Shown one piece after another: positions 1 to 7,593 of a stretch of DNA of 64,000 nt (position 1 is the first letter of the stretch; the number at the start of each line of letters is the position of its first letter). Below the pieces are notes generated by a model. The model worked only from the letters and a program-made list of their open reading frames with translations, searched no databases and was not told the origin of the DNA. This DNA is from Brenneria roseae subsp. roseae (GTDB lineage: Bacteria > Pseudomonadota > Gammaproteobacteria > Enterobacterales > Enterobacteriaceae), in NCBI RefSeq assembly GCF_003115845.1, contig NZ_KZ819023.1, positions 334,920 through 398,919 of the forward strand. Reading direction: 5' to 3'. The translations under genes and the position numbers were made by a program.

Positions 1-227
1 TTTGGCGCGTCATCCAGCGTATATAACGCGGCATCGACCGATTTATGCAGCGCGGCATGAACCACATCCTGCACTTTGTTTTTTACAAACCCCGGAAGTT
101 TAGACAAACTCCATTCAATCGGCCCCCCCACTAAATTCGCCAGCTGAATGGTGATTGAAGGCGCTTCCAGCAATGCAATGGCTTGCCGAATATCGTCCAG
201 GTCCTGCTGATTATCAAAAATGGTCAT
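1..227 (-). CDS. EcsC-family protein, N-terminal part only (cut by window start)
   Basis: The reverse strand reads open from an ATG at 227 to the window edge, giving about 75 residues that begin MTIFDNQQDLDDIRQ. The segment has a helical, amphipathic look and includes a PIEWSLSKLPGF stretch. I recognise it from memory as the start of EcsC-like proteins of Pectobacterium. That family is named after Bacillus EcsC and its biochemical role is unclear. The rest of the protein lies outside the window, so no catalytic or membrane features can be judged. The family call rests on resemblance of a short piece only. Confidence 0.6.
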   Translation of the reverse strand, partial: MTIFDNQQDLDDIRQAIALLEAPSITIQLANLVGGPIEWSLSKLPGFVKNKVQDVVHAALHKSVDAALYTLDDAP

Positions 228-297
228 AACGTATTTAAAATCCTGCTGGTTATTACGGTATTTTTATGACGTGATGCACGCGATGTGACAACGTGCG

Positions 298-2067
298 TTA
301 CTGAGCTTTATGAAGCGCTAACCAGGTGGTGAATGCCTCCGGTAACATCGGCTGGGAAAAATAGTAGCCCTGAACTTCATCACACTCTAATTGGATCAGA
401 TAGTCGAGCGTGTCTTTATCCTCGACGCCTTCCGCCAGTACCAAATAATTGAGTTTATGCAGCATACTGATGATGGATTCGACGATAATTCGACTATTCT
501 TATCAGTTTTAATATCTTTTATCAGCGACTTATCCAGTTTTATGACCGTGGCCGGAATATTCTTCAGATAGTTTAAATTGCTGTAGCCCGTGCCAAAATC
601 ATCAAGGGAAATAATAAACCCATGTTCTGATAACGCCAGAATAGTGGCAAGTGCTTCAGAACTTTCAATGATTTTCTGTGTTTCCACACATTCAATTTGA
701 ATATCGCGCGGAGTTAAACCGTCGCTATCAAGAATATTGATTAAACGCGCAATAAAATGGTCTTCAGCAAAATTGCCGGCGGCAACATTAATGGATACGG
801 GAAATAAAAGTCCCGCCTGACGCCAGATTTTTAGCTGTCTGGCTGTCTGTTTAATGACCCACTCCGTCAGCGGGCGCATCAGCGTTGTACCTTCCGCCAA
901 TGGAATAAATTGATCCGGGCAGATTTCACCTAACGCGGAGTGATGCCATCGGATTAACGCTTCTGCGCCAGTCACGGTATTGTTCATAACATTCAGCTTT
1001 GGCTGATAAACCAGATACAGACCGGGTTTGTCGTTCTGTAATAGGTCAGACAGCTCGTTGAGCAAGGTGAAAGCCTGCTGCTGGATTTTATCGCTGTCTG
1101 GGCTGTAGGCACAGTAACGAACATTGTTATTGATGGCATCATGCAATGCGCTCATGGATTCGCGCAGGATACGCTGCGGTTCATCCACGGGGATCTGGAA
1201 CGCGGTATAGCCAGCAAACAGATCCAGTTTTAATGGCACATGGCTGGTAATGCTGTCCTGAATGCGAGTTGAACAGGAAACCAGCTCTTCAAGCACTTGC
1301 GTTTTCATGTCGGCCTTCACCAGCAGCGCGAAACGACCTACGGCCGCACAGTAAATACTCTCATGGGCATGAAAAGTCAGGCTCAGAAACATGCCGATAT
1401 CTTTCAGGATGTTTTCTACGGTCGGCATGCCGAGCGAACGCCCCATCTCATAGGCATAAGAGATATCAATGCTATCAATCAGTATCAACAGATAGTTTTC
1501 ATGGATATCCGTCATATTGCTGATATCTTCTATCAGCCGCTGGCGGTTTGGCAGCATGGTTACCGCATCAACCAGCCCGATGGCGTTGCGGTATTCAATC
1601 AACGCCATGGCAATGGCGGCTAAATCTTTGAGCGTGTGCAGTTGTATCTTGCTGAATGTCCGGGGGATATAATCGATGGCGCAGAGCGTACCGATGGAAT
1701 AACCTTCTTTTGTGATGAGAGGTATCCCCGCGTAAAAGCGAATCTGCGGCGCATTGGTCACATATGGACTGTTTTTAAAATGCTTATCCTGTAATGCATC
1801 CTTACATATCAATATATTTCCTGTCTGCACCACAAAATGATCGAATGATCCGACTTTTTCCATTTCGGTCAGAGCGAAATGAGTCCTGGCTTTAATGTGT
1901 TGTTTCTTTGTGCCACTAATCGTAATCAGCGACGTTGGCATTTTTAGCAGCTGACAAGTCAGATCGGTGATTTTATTAAGGATATCATCTTGAGATATAT
2001 CAAGATTTTTGAGTCCATCGAGAGTTTGCATGCGTTTTTTTTCATCATGGTTGAGATGTTTTAACAT
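298..2067 (-). CDS. GAF / degenerate GGDEF / EAL protein, probable c-di-GMP phosphodiesterase
   Basis: This is a predicted cytoplasmic c-di-GMP protein of about 589 residues. An N-terminal GAF-like domain (about 30-160) is followed by a GGDEF-like domain (about 165-325). The active-site loop of that domain reads AAVGR instead of GGDEF, so it is unlikely to make c-di-GMP. A full EAL domain follows: EAL near 369-371, then DDFGTGYS and LAEGVED, the usual metal- and substrate-binding segments. The likely activity is therefore hydrolysis of c-di-GMP, with GAF or the dead GGDEF domain sensing a signal. I chose the ATG at 2067 (MLKHLNHDEKK), which has a GC-rich purine stretch upstream. Extending to 2103 requires a TTG start. 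No transmembrane segment is seen. The gene stands alone between the EcsC-like gene and a protease, both on the same strand. Confidence 0.85.
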   Translation of the reverse strand: MLKHLNHDEKKRMQTLDGLKNLDISQDDILNKITDLTCQLLKMPTSLITISGTKKQHIKARTHFALTEMEKVGSFDHFVVQTGNILICKDALQDKHFKNSPYVTNAPQIRFYAGIPLITKEGYSIGTLCAIDYIPRTFSKIQLHTLKDLAAIAMALIEYRNAIGLVDAVTMLPNRQRLIEDISNMTDIHENYLLILIDSIDISYAYEMGRSLGMPTVENILKDIGMFLSLTFHAHESIYCAAVGRFALLVKADMKTQVLEELVSCSTRIQDSITSHVPLKLDLFAGYTAFQIPVDEPQRILRESMSALHDAINNNVRYCAYSPDSDKIQQQAFTLLNELSDLLQNDKPGLYLVYQPKLNVMNNTVTGAEALIRWHHSALGEICPDQFIPLAEGTTLMRPLTEWVIKQTARQLKIWRQAGLLFPVSINVAAGNFAEDHFIARLINILDSDGLTPRDIQIECVETQKIIESSEALATILALSEHGFIISLDDFGTGYSNLNYLKNIPATVIKLDKSLIKDIKTDKNSRIIVESIISMLHKLNYLVLAEGVEDKDTLDYLIQLECDEVQGYYFSQPMLPEAFTTWLALHKAQ

Positions 2068-2435
2068 GTAACCCCGCTTTCCCCGTAATAATGGGCAATA
2101 CAACTGATTTAATTATATTTAAGCACAGTATTTATAGAGTGGGTAAAAATCATGTGGTTTATTGTAAAGTCGATGTCCGTTTTATTGGCGTGGCGTTGGG
2201 TGAAATGAAAGTTGCCGGTGGTTGACATGGCTAAATTAAAATAATCCGCATTTTGCACATCGTAATAAATAATTATTATCTTTATTTTTTTTGTTACGTA
2301 ACAAATTATAAAAATACGTTTTTTCTTAAAAAATAACATGATATCAGGCGTCAATATACCAATAAATTTTGAGGTACAGACACCGTCCCCAAAGCGGAGC
2401 GCCAAAGAAAAGGGCAAATAAATAGCGCTGCGATA
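2068..2435. other. AT-rich intergenic region, no supported gene
   Basis: These roughly 370 bases lie between the EAL protein start and the protease stop. They are very AT-rich and contain a perfect 16-bp palindrome (listed separately). A 102-codon reading frame on the minus strand has low-complexity I/K/Y-rich composition and no ribosome site, so I do not call it. The promoter of the EAL gene must lie here. Confidence 0.5.
2290..2305. promoter_or_regulatory. Perfect 16-bp palindrome, possible operator
   Basis: TTTGTTACGTAACAAA reads identically on both strands. It sits about 225 bases upstream of the EAL protein start and 130 bases downstream of the protease stop, in AT-rich DNA. No regulator can be named from the sequence. 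A role as part of a terminator is less likely because the palindrome has no loop. Confidence 0.35.
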
Positions 2436-3257
2436 TTAGCGGGCGGCGTCCTTTGCCAGTGTATTCAGCTGCTGGCGGATGGCCGTCACTGAGACGGCGC
2501 GGTTGTCGGCTCGGTGACGATCGCTGGCAGCGGGCGCCGAGCTCTGAATACCGATTAATATCCATTCGGATGCCGTGTTCAGCATGAGCGGAGAACCGCT
2601 GTCGCCGGGCAGCGTATCACACCGGTGTGATAACACCGCAGGCTGAACCCAGCCGGTAACCAGACAATCCTGATGGCGGTACAGCGTATCCTGATGGTCT
2701 TCGGGGTAACCCGCCTGCGTCACTCGCTGCCGGTTTTGGTGTAATGCCTCGATCAACGATTGACGATTACCTTGCCACATGGGGAGCGGAACAATTCCAG
2801 GCGGTGTCTGTTTTAACCGGATCAGCGCATAGTCCCATGGCGCGGCGGCATCAGGAACGATCCAACCTTCGCCATCGACTTTCAGCTGTTTGCTGAGTTT
2901 TTTATTCACCAGGGCTTCAATTTCTTTGGTTTCATAGCGCCAGCCATCCTCTGTTGCCAGGAAGCGCAGCGCGACGGGCTTGTCTGGCTGTCCCCCGGGG
3001 GGGGTTAACACACAATGTCCGGCCGTCAGGGCAAGATGGGGAGAGATCAACGTTGCGGTACACAGATTGCCACTGGCGGTTTCCAGTTGGCCGATGGCTT
3101 GCCATGGCCACTGGGAGGTATCGGTCACGCGATCTCTATCATCATGATTAAAAAACAAAATCTGTTGCTGCTTTTCTGCCTCGGTGGCGGCGGTTTCTGC
3201 CCCGCTGGAGGACACGATAAGGAATAATGAACATAACAATCCGACTGATATGCGCAT
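2436..3257 (-). CDS. Secreted trypsin-like serine protease (S1 family)
   Basis: The 273-residue protein has an N-terminal signal peptide (hydrophobic residues about 4-18, probable cut after SSSGA) and a complete trypsin-fold catalytic triad. His81 lies in LTAGHC, Asp142 in PWDYALIRL and Ser220 in GDSGSP. The layout resembles short V8/glutamyl-endopeptidase-like S1 proteases exported to the periplasm or medium. Three Cys pairs are plausible (CTATL/HC, DCL/RCD). The ATG at 3257 is the first Met before the signal peptide. The ribosome site is weak. No neighbouring inhibitor gene or secretion system is apparent. Substrate specificity cannot be read from sequence. Confidence 0.85.
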   Translation of the reverse strand: MRISVGLLCSLFLIVSSSGAETAATEAEKQQQILFFNHDDRDRVTDTSQWPWQAIGQLETASGNLCTATLISPHLALTAGHCVLTPPGGQPDKPVALRFLATEDGWRYETKEIEALVNKKLSKQLKVDGEGWIVPDAAAPWDYALIRLKQTPPGIVPLPMWQGNRQSLIEALHQNRQRVTQAGYPEDHQDTLYRHQDCLVTGWVQPAVLSHRCDTLPGDSGSPLMLNTASEWILIGIQSSAPAASDRHRADNRAVSVTAIRQQLNTLAKDAAR

Positions 3258-3391
3258 GTAATATTGTGCCTTACGTTAAAAGTCAGTGAGTTGCCAAACA
3301 GGTTAAGTGAAATAACTATAGCTGCATTTTGCCTTGACGCGGTGAGGCATGACGGTAGTTTTCAAGGTAAAACGAGGGTTAACCCAAAGGG

Positions 3392-3475
3392 TTACAGAAA
3401 AAAGAGCAGGGCAATGCATCCACAGAGAAGTACGAGGGATAACAAGATTTCAAATGAGTAACGACGCAGCATCAT
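3392..3475 (-). CDS. ydgU: YdgU-like small membrane protein (27 aa)
   Basis: This short frame encodes MMLRRYSFEILLSLVLLCGC and six more residues ending ALLFFL. It is a single predicted transmembrane helix after a basic, aromatic start. It resembles the 27-residue E. coli YdgU (R-Y-x-F-E then a hydrophobic helix), and it sits directly downstream of asr as ydgU does in E. coli. GGGA lies six bases before the ATG at 3475. A start at 3472 or 3487 is also possible. The function is unknown. Recognition rests on the RRYSFE-type start, length and synteny. Confidence 0.6.
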   Translation of the reverse strand: MMLRRYSFEILLSLVLLCGCIALLFFL

Positions 3476-3492
3476 CCGATATCCCATAAAAT

Positions 3493-3516
3493 AAACACCC
3501 GGAAGATCGGGTGTTT
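3493..3516 (-). terminator. Rho-independent terminator between asr and ydgU-like gene
   Basis: On the minus strand AAACACCCG pairs with CGGGTGTTT across a six-base loop, followed by ATTTTAT. It would end most asr transcripts and let a fraction read into the ydgU-like gene, which starts just after it. Confidence 0.7.
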
Positions 3517-3554
3517 GATTGTTATCTGAAACGCAATTCGTTTTTCGCCGGGTA

Positions 3555-3595
3555 ACAGAGAGTCTGGCGCTTGTTACATCAACTGGACTCTCTGT
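3555..3595 (-). repeat. Perfect 10-bp inverted repeat with 21-base loop downstream of asr
   Basis: ACAGAGAGTC at 3555-3564 is exactly complementary to GACTCTCTGT at 3586-3595. It lies between the asr stop and the asr terminator, so the asr mRNA should carry a stable 3' hairpin ahead of the terminator. Confidence 0.5.
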
Positions 3596-3622
3596 CATGG
3601 CGGGGAAGCGGCGAATCTTTTA

Positions 3623-3874
3623 TCAGGCCGCCGGCTTGGTGGTAGCGGGTTTCGCAGGCTTCGCCTTCTTCACATGCTTTTTAGCCGCCTGGGCTTTTTG
3701 CACCGCAGGGTTGGCCTTTTTCACCTGTTTTTTCGCATGGTCTGCTTTGGCGTGAGCAGCCGTTGTTGCCGCCGCTGACGCTGGTGCAGGGGCGCTGGTT
3801 GTGGTGTCCGCTGCAAATGCTACAGAGGACAGACCCAGAGCCGCACCTGCGATCGCCACTAATACTTTATTCAT
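3623..3874 (-). CDS. asr: Acid shock protein Asr
   Basis: This small exported protein (about 83 residues) starts with the signal peptide [20 protein letters not shown], cut after AFA. A low-complexity Ala/Lys/Pro mature part follows, rich in KK and [15 protein letters not shown] repeats and typical of Asr. In enterobacteria Asr is a periplasmic, highly basic protein induced strongly at acid pH. Three ATGs stand in tandem. I chose the third because AGGAA lies about seven bases upstream. The gene is next to rstBA and has a perfect RstA box upstream, matching the known RstA control of asr in E. coli and Salmonella. Confidence 0.9.
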   Translation of the reverse strand: MNKVLVAIAGAALGLSSVAFAADTTTSAPAPASAAATTAAHAKADHAKKQVKKANPAVQKAQAAKKHVKKAKPAKPATTKPAA

Positions 3875-3980
3875 CATCATTTCCTCGTTATCTCATTCAC
3901 ATGTCGTGACCCGGATTTGGGTCGGTGAAATGAGCATAAGGAAAAACGTGAAAAGCTTCCGTGAGTGATTGGTTTCGGCA

Positions 3981-3994
3981 TGTAACCAAATGTA
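3981..3994 (-). promoter_or_regulatory. RstA box upstream of asr
   Basis: The minus strand reads TACATTTGGTTACA, an exact match to the published RstA consensus TACATNTNGTTACA. It lies about 107 bases upstream of the asr start and downstream of the rstB stop. Its target is therefore asr, controlled by the response regulator encoded just upstream. Confidence 0.85.
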
Positions 3995-4071
3995 CAACCG
4001 GGATATCAACAGGATATGGATTCGGTTCGCAGTCCTGCAACGATGATACTGATTGCGCGCCTGTCCGAGCA

Positions 4072-5382
4072 TTAACGGGAGATCGGCAACGCCGTCGCGG
4101 CGACAGTTTTTCTCGGCCAGCAGAAGCGAAAACGGGCGCCGCCAAGCGGGCTGCCGTCAACCGTAATGGTGCCCTCATAAGCGCGAGCGATGGCGTGTAC
4201 GAGCGCCAGCCCCAATCCGCAACCGCCGCTGCTGTTTTCTATCCCTGCGTCAAGACGAACAAAAGGTTCAAAAATACGATCGCGGCTATCCGGCGCAATC
4301 CCCGGGCCGTCATCCTCAACCTGTAAACAAATCGTTTGGTCATGGTTCAGCAATAGGCTGATATGCAGCCGTCGGTGACAAAAGCGTAACCCGTTATTGA
4401 CGAGATTATTCAATACCCGCTCCATCAGCCGCAGATCAAGCGCGCCAACGCCTTCCGTCAGGGGCATATCCAGCGTAATGGTTTTATCCGGATGGATCAG
4501 CCGGAAGTCATCAATTTTGGCTTGCAACCAAACGGGGAAATCGATCTCGGCGAGATGCAAGGTGACCTGATGACGGTCCAGTCGGGCATAGGTAAGCAGT
4601 TCGTCAATCAGCGCTTCAAGCTGACCAATATCCCGATTCAACGCCTGCTGCTCTTCATCCGTCAGATTATCGCTCATCGCAAGCCGGTAACGCAGGCGTA
4701 CCAGCGGCGTGCGCAGTTCATGGGCAATATTGTCAATCAGCTGTTTTTTACTGGCGATCAGCTGATTCAGGTTATCCGCCATCAGATTAAAAGCGACCCC
4801 GAGTCGGAACAGGCTGGAGGTATTGTCAAAGTGGGTTCGCTCTTCGAGGTGACCGTCTCCCAGACGTTGCGCCGCATTTTCCAGCTTCAGCATCGCTTTC
4901 CAGTGCGGGCGCATCCACAAAAATACCGGCAAGGCCAGCGACAGGCCAATGAGCATCACCAGCACCAGATCCAGCAGGCGCATTTCGTGCAGGAAAAACA
5001 GATAGGGAATGGGACCGACGGCCAACACATAGCGACTGCGAGGAATGCGTTGGATAAAGGTATATTCATCTTCGAGCGCCACGATTTCACCCTGATTAAG
5101 ACGTTGCCTGGTTTTGGCGGGCAGCGAGTATTTATTCAGCGGTTCAATTTGCAGCTTGAATGACAGATTCAAATCCAACTGGTCGATGGTCTTATGCCAG
5201 TCGCGGGGGGGAATGGTTCTCAGCTCGTTGCGGATCAAATAGAGCGAACTCTTCATCAGGTCGTCCATGGACTGTCGTCCCGCGCGCTCTGCCGTGACTT
5301 TATACACCAGCCCAACCAGTAACGTCATCACCACGAAACAGGCGAACAGTAACAGAAAAAACTGGATAAACAGTTTTTTCAT
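4072..5382 (-). CDS. rstB: Sensor histidine kinase RstB
   Basis: RstB is the inner-membrane sensor of the RstBA two-component system. The 436-residue protein has an N-terminal transmembrane helix (about 5-27), a periplasmic domain (about 30-134) and a second helix (about 135-156). HAMP follows, then the dimerisation/phosphoacceptor segment IDNIAHELRTP with His221. The ATPase domain has N (LNNLVNNGLRF), G1 (DDGPGI) and G2 (GLGLAL) boxes. The start codon overlaps the rstA stop (ATGA), so the two are translationally coupled. In E. coli rstBA belongs to the PhoP regulon. I did not find a clear PhoP box here. The ydgC gene that separates folM and rstA in E. coli is absent. Confidence 0.92.
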   Translation of the reverse strand: MKKLFIQFFLLLFACFVVMTLLVGLVYKVTAERAGRQSMDDLMKSSLYLIRNELRTIPPRDWHKTIDQLDLNLSFKLQIEPLNKYSLPAKTRQRLNQGEIVALEDEYTFIQRIPRSRYVLAVGPIPYLFFLHEMRLLDLVLVMLIGLSLALPVFLWMRPHWKAMLKLENAAQRLGDGHLEERTHFDNTSSLFRLGVAFNLMADNLNQLIASKKQLIDNIAHELRTPLVRLRYRLAMSDNLTDEEQQALNRDIGQLEALIDELLTYARLDRHQVTLHLAEIDFPVWLQAKIDDFRLIHPDKTITLDMPLTEGVGALDLRLMERVLNNLVNNGLRFCHRRLHISLLLNHDQTICLQVEDDGPGIAPDSRDRIFEPFVRLDAGIENSSGGCGLGLALVHAIARAYEGTITVDGSPLGGARFRFCWPRKTVAATALPISR

Positions 5383-6113
5383 GGTGCGGCGCTCTCCCAG
5401 GTATTAGGGGCAAACAGGTAGCCTTTATTACGCACGGTCTTGATACGGAACGGTTCCAGCGGATTGTCGTACAATTTTTTCCGCAGTCGTGAAATGGCAA
5501 CGTCAATGCTGCGATCCATACCGTCGTAGCTGACGCCACGCAGGTTTTTCAGCAGCGCGTCGCGGTCCATAATGTGTCCGGCATGGGTGGATAACTGCCA
5601 GAGCAGATCAAAGTCAGCGGTGGACAATGCGATATTTTCTTCACCCAGCGTCACCTCGCGGTTTACCGGATCGATACACAGCAAACCAAAATGCAACGGT
5701 TTGTGAACCTGTAACGATGCCGCCGCGTTCTCTATAGCGGCCTGGGGTGTAACGGCATACTGACGGAAGTGTAAGCGCAGACGGGCGAGTAAAACGGCGG
5801 GCGGCGTGGTTTTCAGAATATAATCGTCAGCGCCCATCTCCAGCGCCAGAATATGGTTCATGTCACTGTCCAATGAGGTGAGCAGAACGATCGGGCCGCT
5901 GTATTGTGGACGTAATTCCCGGCAAATGGTCATGCCATCTTTTCCGGGCAGCATGATATCCAGCAACACCAGATCGGGCTGTTGCCGCGCGATAAACGCC
6001 AACGCGTTATCGCCGCGGGGTTCAACCTGAACATCAATATCGTGTTTTCCCAGATAAGCGGCAATCAGCTTGCCGACTTCCACATCGTCTTCCACAAAAA
6101 CAATCTTCTGCAT
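5379..6113 (-). CDS. rstA: Response regulator RstA (OmpR family)
   Basis: The 244-residue protein has a receiver domain with phosphoacceptor Asp52 (LVLLDIMLPG), acidic pair EDD at 8-10 and Lys in ILKTTPP. A C-terminal winged-helix DNA-binding domain follows (about 135-235, containing FDLLWQLSTHAG and RSIDVAISRLRKKL). RstA activates genes with a TACATNTNGTTACA box, and such a box lies before asr about 2 kb downstream. The ATG at 6113 has only a weak ribosome site. About 140 bases upstream separate it from folM, which is read from its own strong ribosome site in the same direction. Confidence 0.92.
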   Translation of the reverse strand: MQKIVFVEDDVEVGKLIAAYLGKHDIDVQVEPRGDNALAFIARQQPDLVLLDIMLPGKDGMTICRELRPQYSGPIVLLTSLDSDMNHILALEMGADDYILKTTPPAVLLARLRLHFRQYAVTPQAAIENAAASLQVHKPLHFGLLCIDPVNREVTLGEENIALSTADFDLLWQLSTHAGHIMDRDALLKNLRGVSYDGMDRSIDVAISRLRKKLYDNPLEPFRIKTVRNKGYLFAPNTWESAAP

Positions 6114-6252
6114 GGTATCCGTATCGTGATAAAAACAATCTGTACCAGCATAATCCCATCAACCCGTTGGCACTAGCGGGGAAGCGTAAACGGGTGTTAA
6201 GGCGCGGCGAGCTGAAGACGCTGCATTCTCTGGGAACACCGCCGCGGCCCTG

Positions 6253-6978
6253 TCAGCGCAGCGATCGCCCCCCATCCAATCCGATCGTCTTTCCTGTCAG
6301 ATAATGGCTGGCAAGCAGGTAATTTACCAACCGGACGATTTCACCTTCGCCGGGGGCGGTTTTCATCAGCGACTTATCCAGCGCCTGCCGGCGATAGGCC
6401 TCGTCGTCGTGTTCATGAAACATAATCAGCGCCGGCGCGATGGCATTAACTTTCACTTCGGGCGCCAGCTTGCGGGCAAATGAGCGGGTCATATTGTCGA
6501 GCGCCGCCTTGCTGGCGGCATAGGCGATGTGCTTATCGCTGCCTTTTTCCACTACGTAATCCGTCAGATGGATGATATCGGCTCCGGCGATCCCCTGACC
6601 GCGCAGGCACGGCTCCAGCAGCTGATTCAGCAAATAAGGCGTATAGACATGAATTTGCAGCATCTCCGCCAGCGTCTTTTCCGGCGGCACCTCTGCGCTT
6701 TCCGACTGCCAACTGCTGGCGTTGTGAATGATGGCGCGCAGATGCGGGGTCAGCGCTTTGATCCGTCCGGCAAAGTCATAGATCTGTTCGCAGGTGGAGA
6801 AATCGGCGGGCAAACAGACGGCGCCTTGCTGTTTCAGGGCATCAAGCGCCGGATAACGTTTACGATGGCTAATGATGACCGGAATGTTTTGCGCCAGAAA
6901 TGAACGCGCCAACGCCAATCCGATACGCCGGGCGCCGCCGGTGATTAAAACCGGAGTGGAAGAAAAGATTGCCACCAT
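6253..6978 (-). CDS. folM: Dihydromonapterin reductase FolM
   Basis: FolM is a short-chain dehydrogenase/reductase that reduces dihydromonapterin (and dihydrofolate) with NADPH in pterin metabolism. The protein of about 241 residues shows the family's TGGARRIGLALA cofactor loop, the NAS segment, the HLTDYVVEKGSDKHIAYAASK region with catalytic Tyr/Lys, and a C-terminal LDGGR. The match to E. coli FolM is high over the whole length, including SDKHIAYAASKAALDNMTRS. I chose the ATG at 6978 because AGGAGG precedes it by five bases. A longer frame to 7047 has no such site. It lies upstream of rstAB as in E. coli and is divergent from the small gene at 7107. Confidence 0.93.
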   Translation of the reverse strand: MVAIFSSTPVLITGGARRIGLALARSFLAQNIPVIISHRKRYPALDALKQQGAVCLPADFSTCEQIYDFAGRIKALTPHLRAIIHNASSWQSESAEVPPEKTLAEMLQIHVYTPYLLNQLLEPCLRGQGIAGADIIHLTDYVVEKGSDKHIAYAASKAALDNMTRSFARKLAPEVKVNAIAPALIMFHEHDDEAYRRQALDKSLMKTAPGEGEIVRLVNYLLASHYLTGKTIGLDGGRSLR

Positions 6979-7106
6979 CAATCCTCCTGAACATGCTGTA
7001 AAACTACAGTGAACCGTGCCAATATAACCGAATAAGCTATCAAGCAATGTATGGTTTTACCCTGAAATAGCGTGATGAATCCACTGGTGAAGAGGAGAAA
7101 AGGGGA

Positions 7107-7526
7107 ATGAAGAAGAATTACCCTGAATCTGTAGGTTCCAGTGAAAAGATCTGTATTGATTACGCAGATTATCTGGCAGCGTTGTGCAATAAACGCTGGC
7201 GTTTTATGGATGCGATGTACGGCGTGTTGCCGATTTTTGGCATGGTGACAAAAGGGCCGCGCGCTCGTCATGTCGTAGTGAAAGAACGATTGAAAATACT
7301 GGCGCTCCAGGTGCTCTCCACGCAGGTCAGCGATGAAACGAATATTGTGAGGCTGATTACGCTGGCGCAGCAGCAAGGGCTGACGACATTTGATATTCAG
7401 TTGCCTTATTCACTGACCAATGAGCAACTGCTCACGATAGGACAGGAGTGTAGCGATACCCTGGCGCTGACCCAGCAAAACGAGCGGCTCTCTATCCGTA
7501 TTGAAGCGCCGGTATTGCCGCATTAA
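7107..7526 (+). CDS. Hypothetical cytoplasmic protein (139 aa)
   Basis: I do not recognise this protein. It has a strong ribosome site (GAGGAGAAAAGGGGA) before ATG 7107, even codon use and a good terminator after it, so it is very likely expressed. The sequence is soluble, with no signal peptide or membrane helix. A central basic stretch (KGPRARHVVVKERLKILALQ) is followed by alternating helix and strand prediction. It is divergent from folM with about 128 bases between, and convergent with the SulP transporter. Confidence 0.75.
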   Translation: MKKNYPESVGSSEKICIDYADYLAALCNKRWRFMDAMYGVLPIFGMVTKGPRARHVVVKERLKILALQVLSTQVSDETNIVRLITLAQQQGLTTFDIQLPYSLTNEQLLTIGQECSDTLALTQQNERLSIRIEAPVLPH

Positions 7527-7550
7527 GGACGTTTATCCGCCGCCGCATTG

Positions 7551-7584
7551 CATGGACGGGCAGAAGAGACTCTGCCCGTCCATG
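7551..7584. terminator. Bidirectional terminator between convergent genes
   Basis: CATGGACGGGCAGA and TCTGCCCGTCCATG form a perfect 14-bp stem with a six-base loop, followed by ATGGCGTTTTTATT on the plus strand. It separates the hypothetical gene from the convergent SulP gene. Confidence 0.8.
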
Positions 7585-7593
7585 ATGGCGTTT

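Noticed and set aside
2109-2417. 102-codon minus-strand frame rich in Ile, Lys and Tyr
   Set aside because: Follows from AT-rich DNA, has no ribosome site and overlaps a perfect palindrome; no recognisable similarity.
4492-5163. 223-codon plus-strand frame opposite rstB
   Set aside because: Wholly antisense to a clear histidine kinase gene; Gln/His-rich composition is that of a shadow frame.
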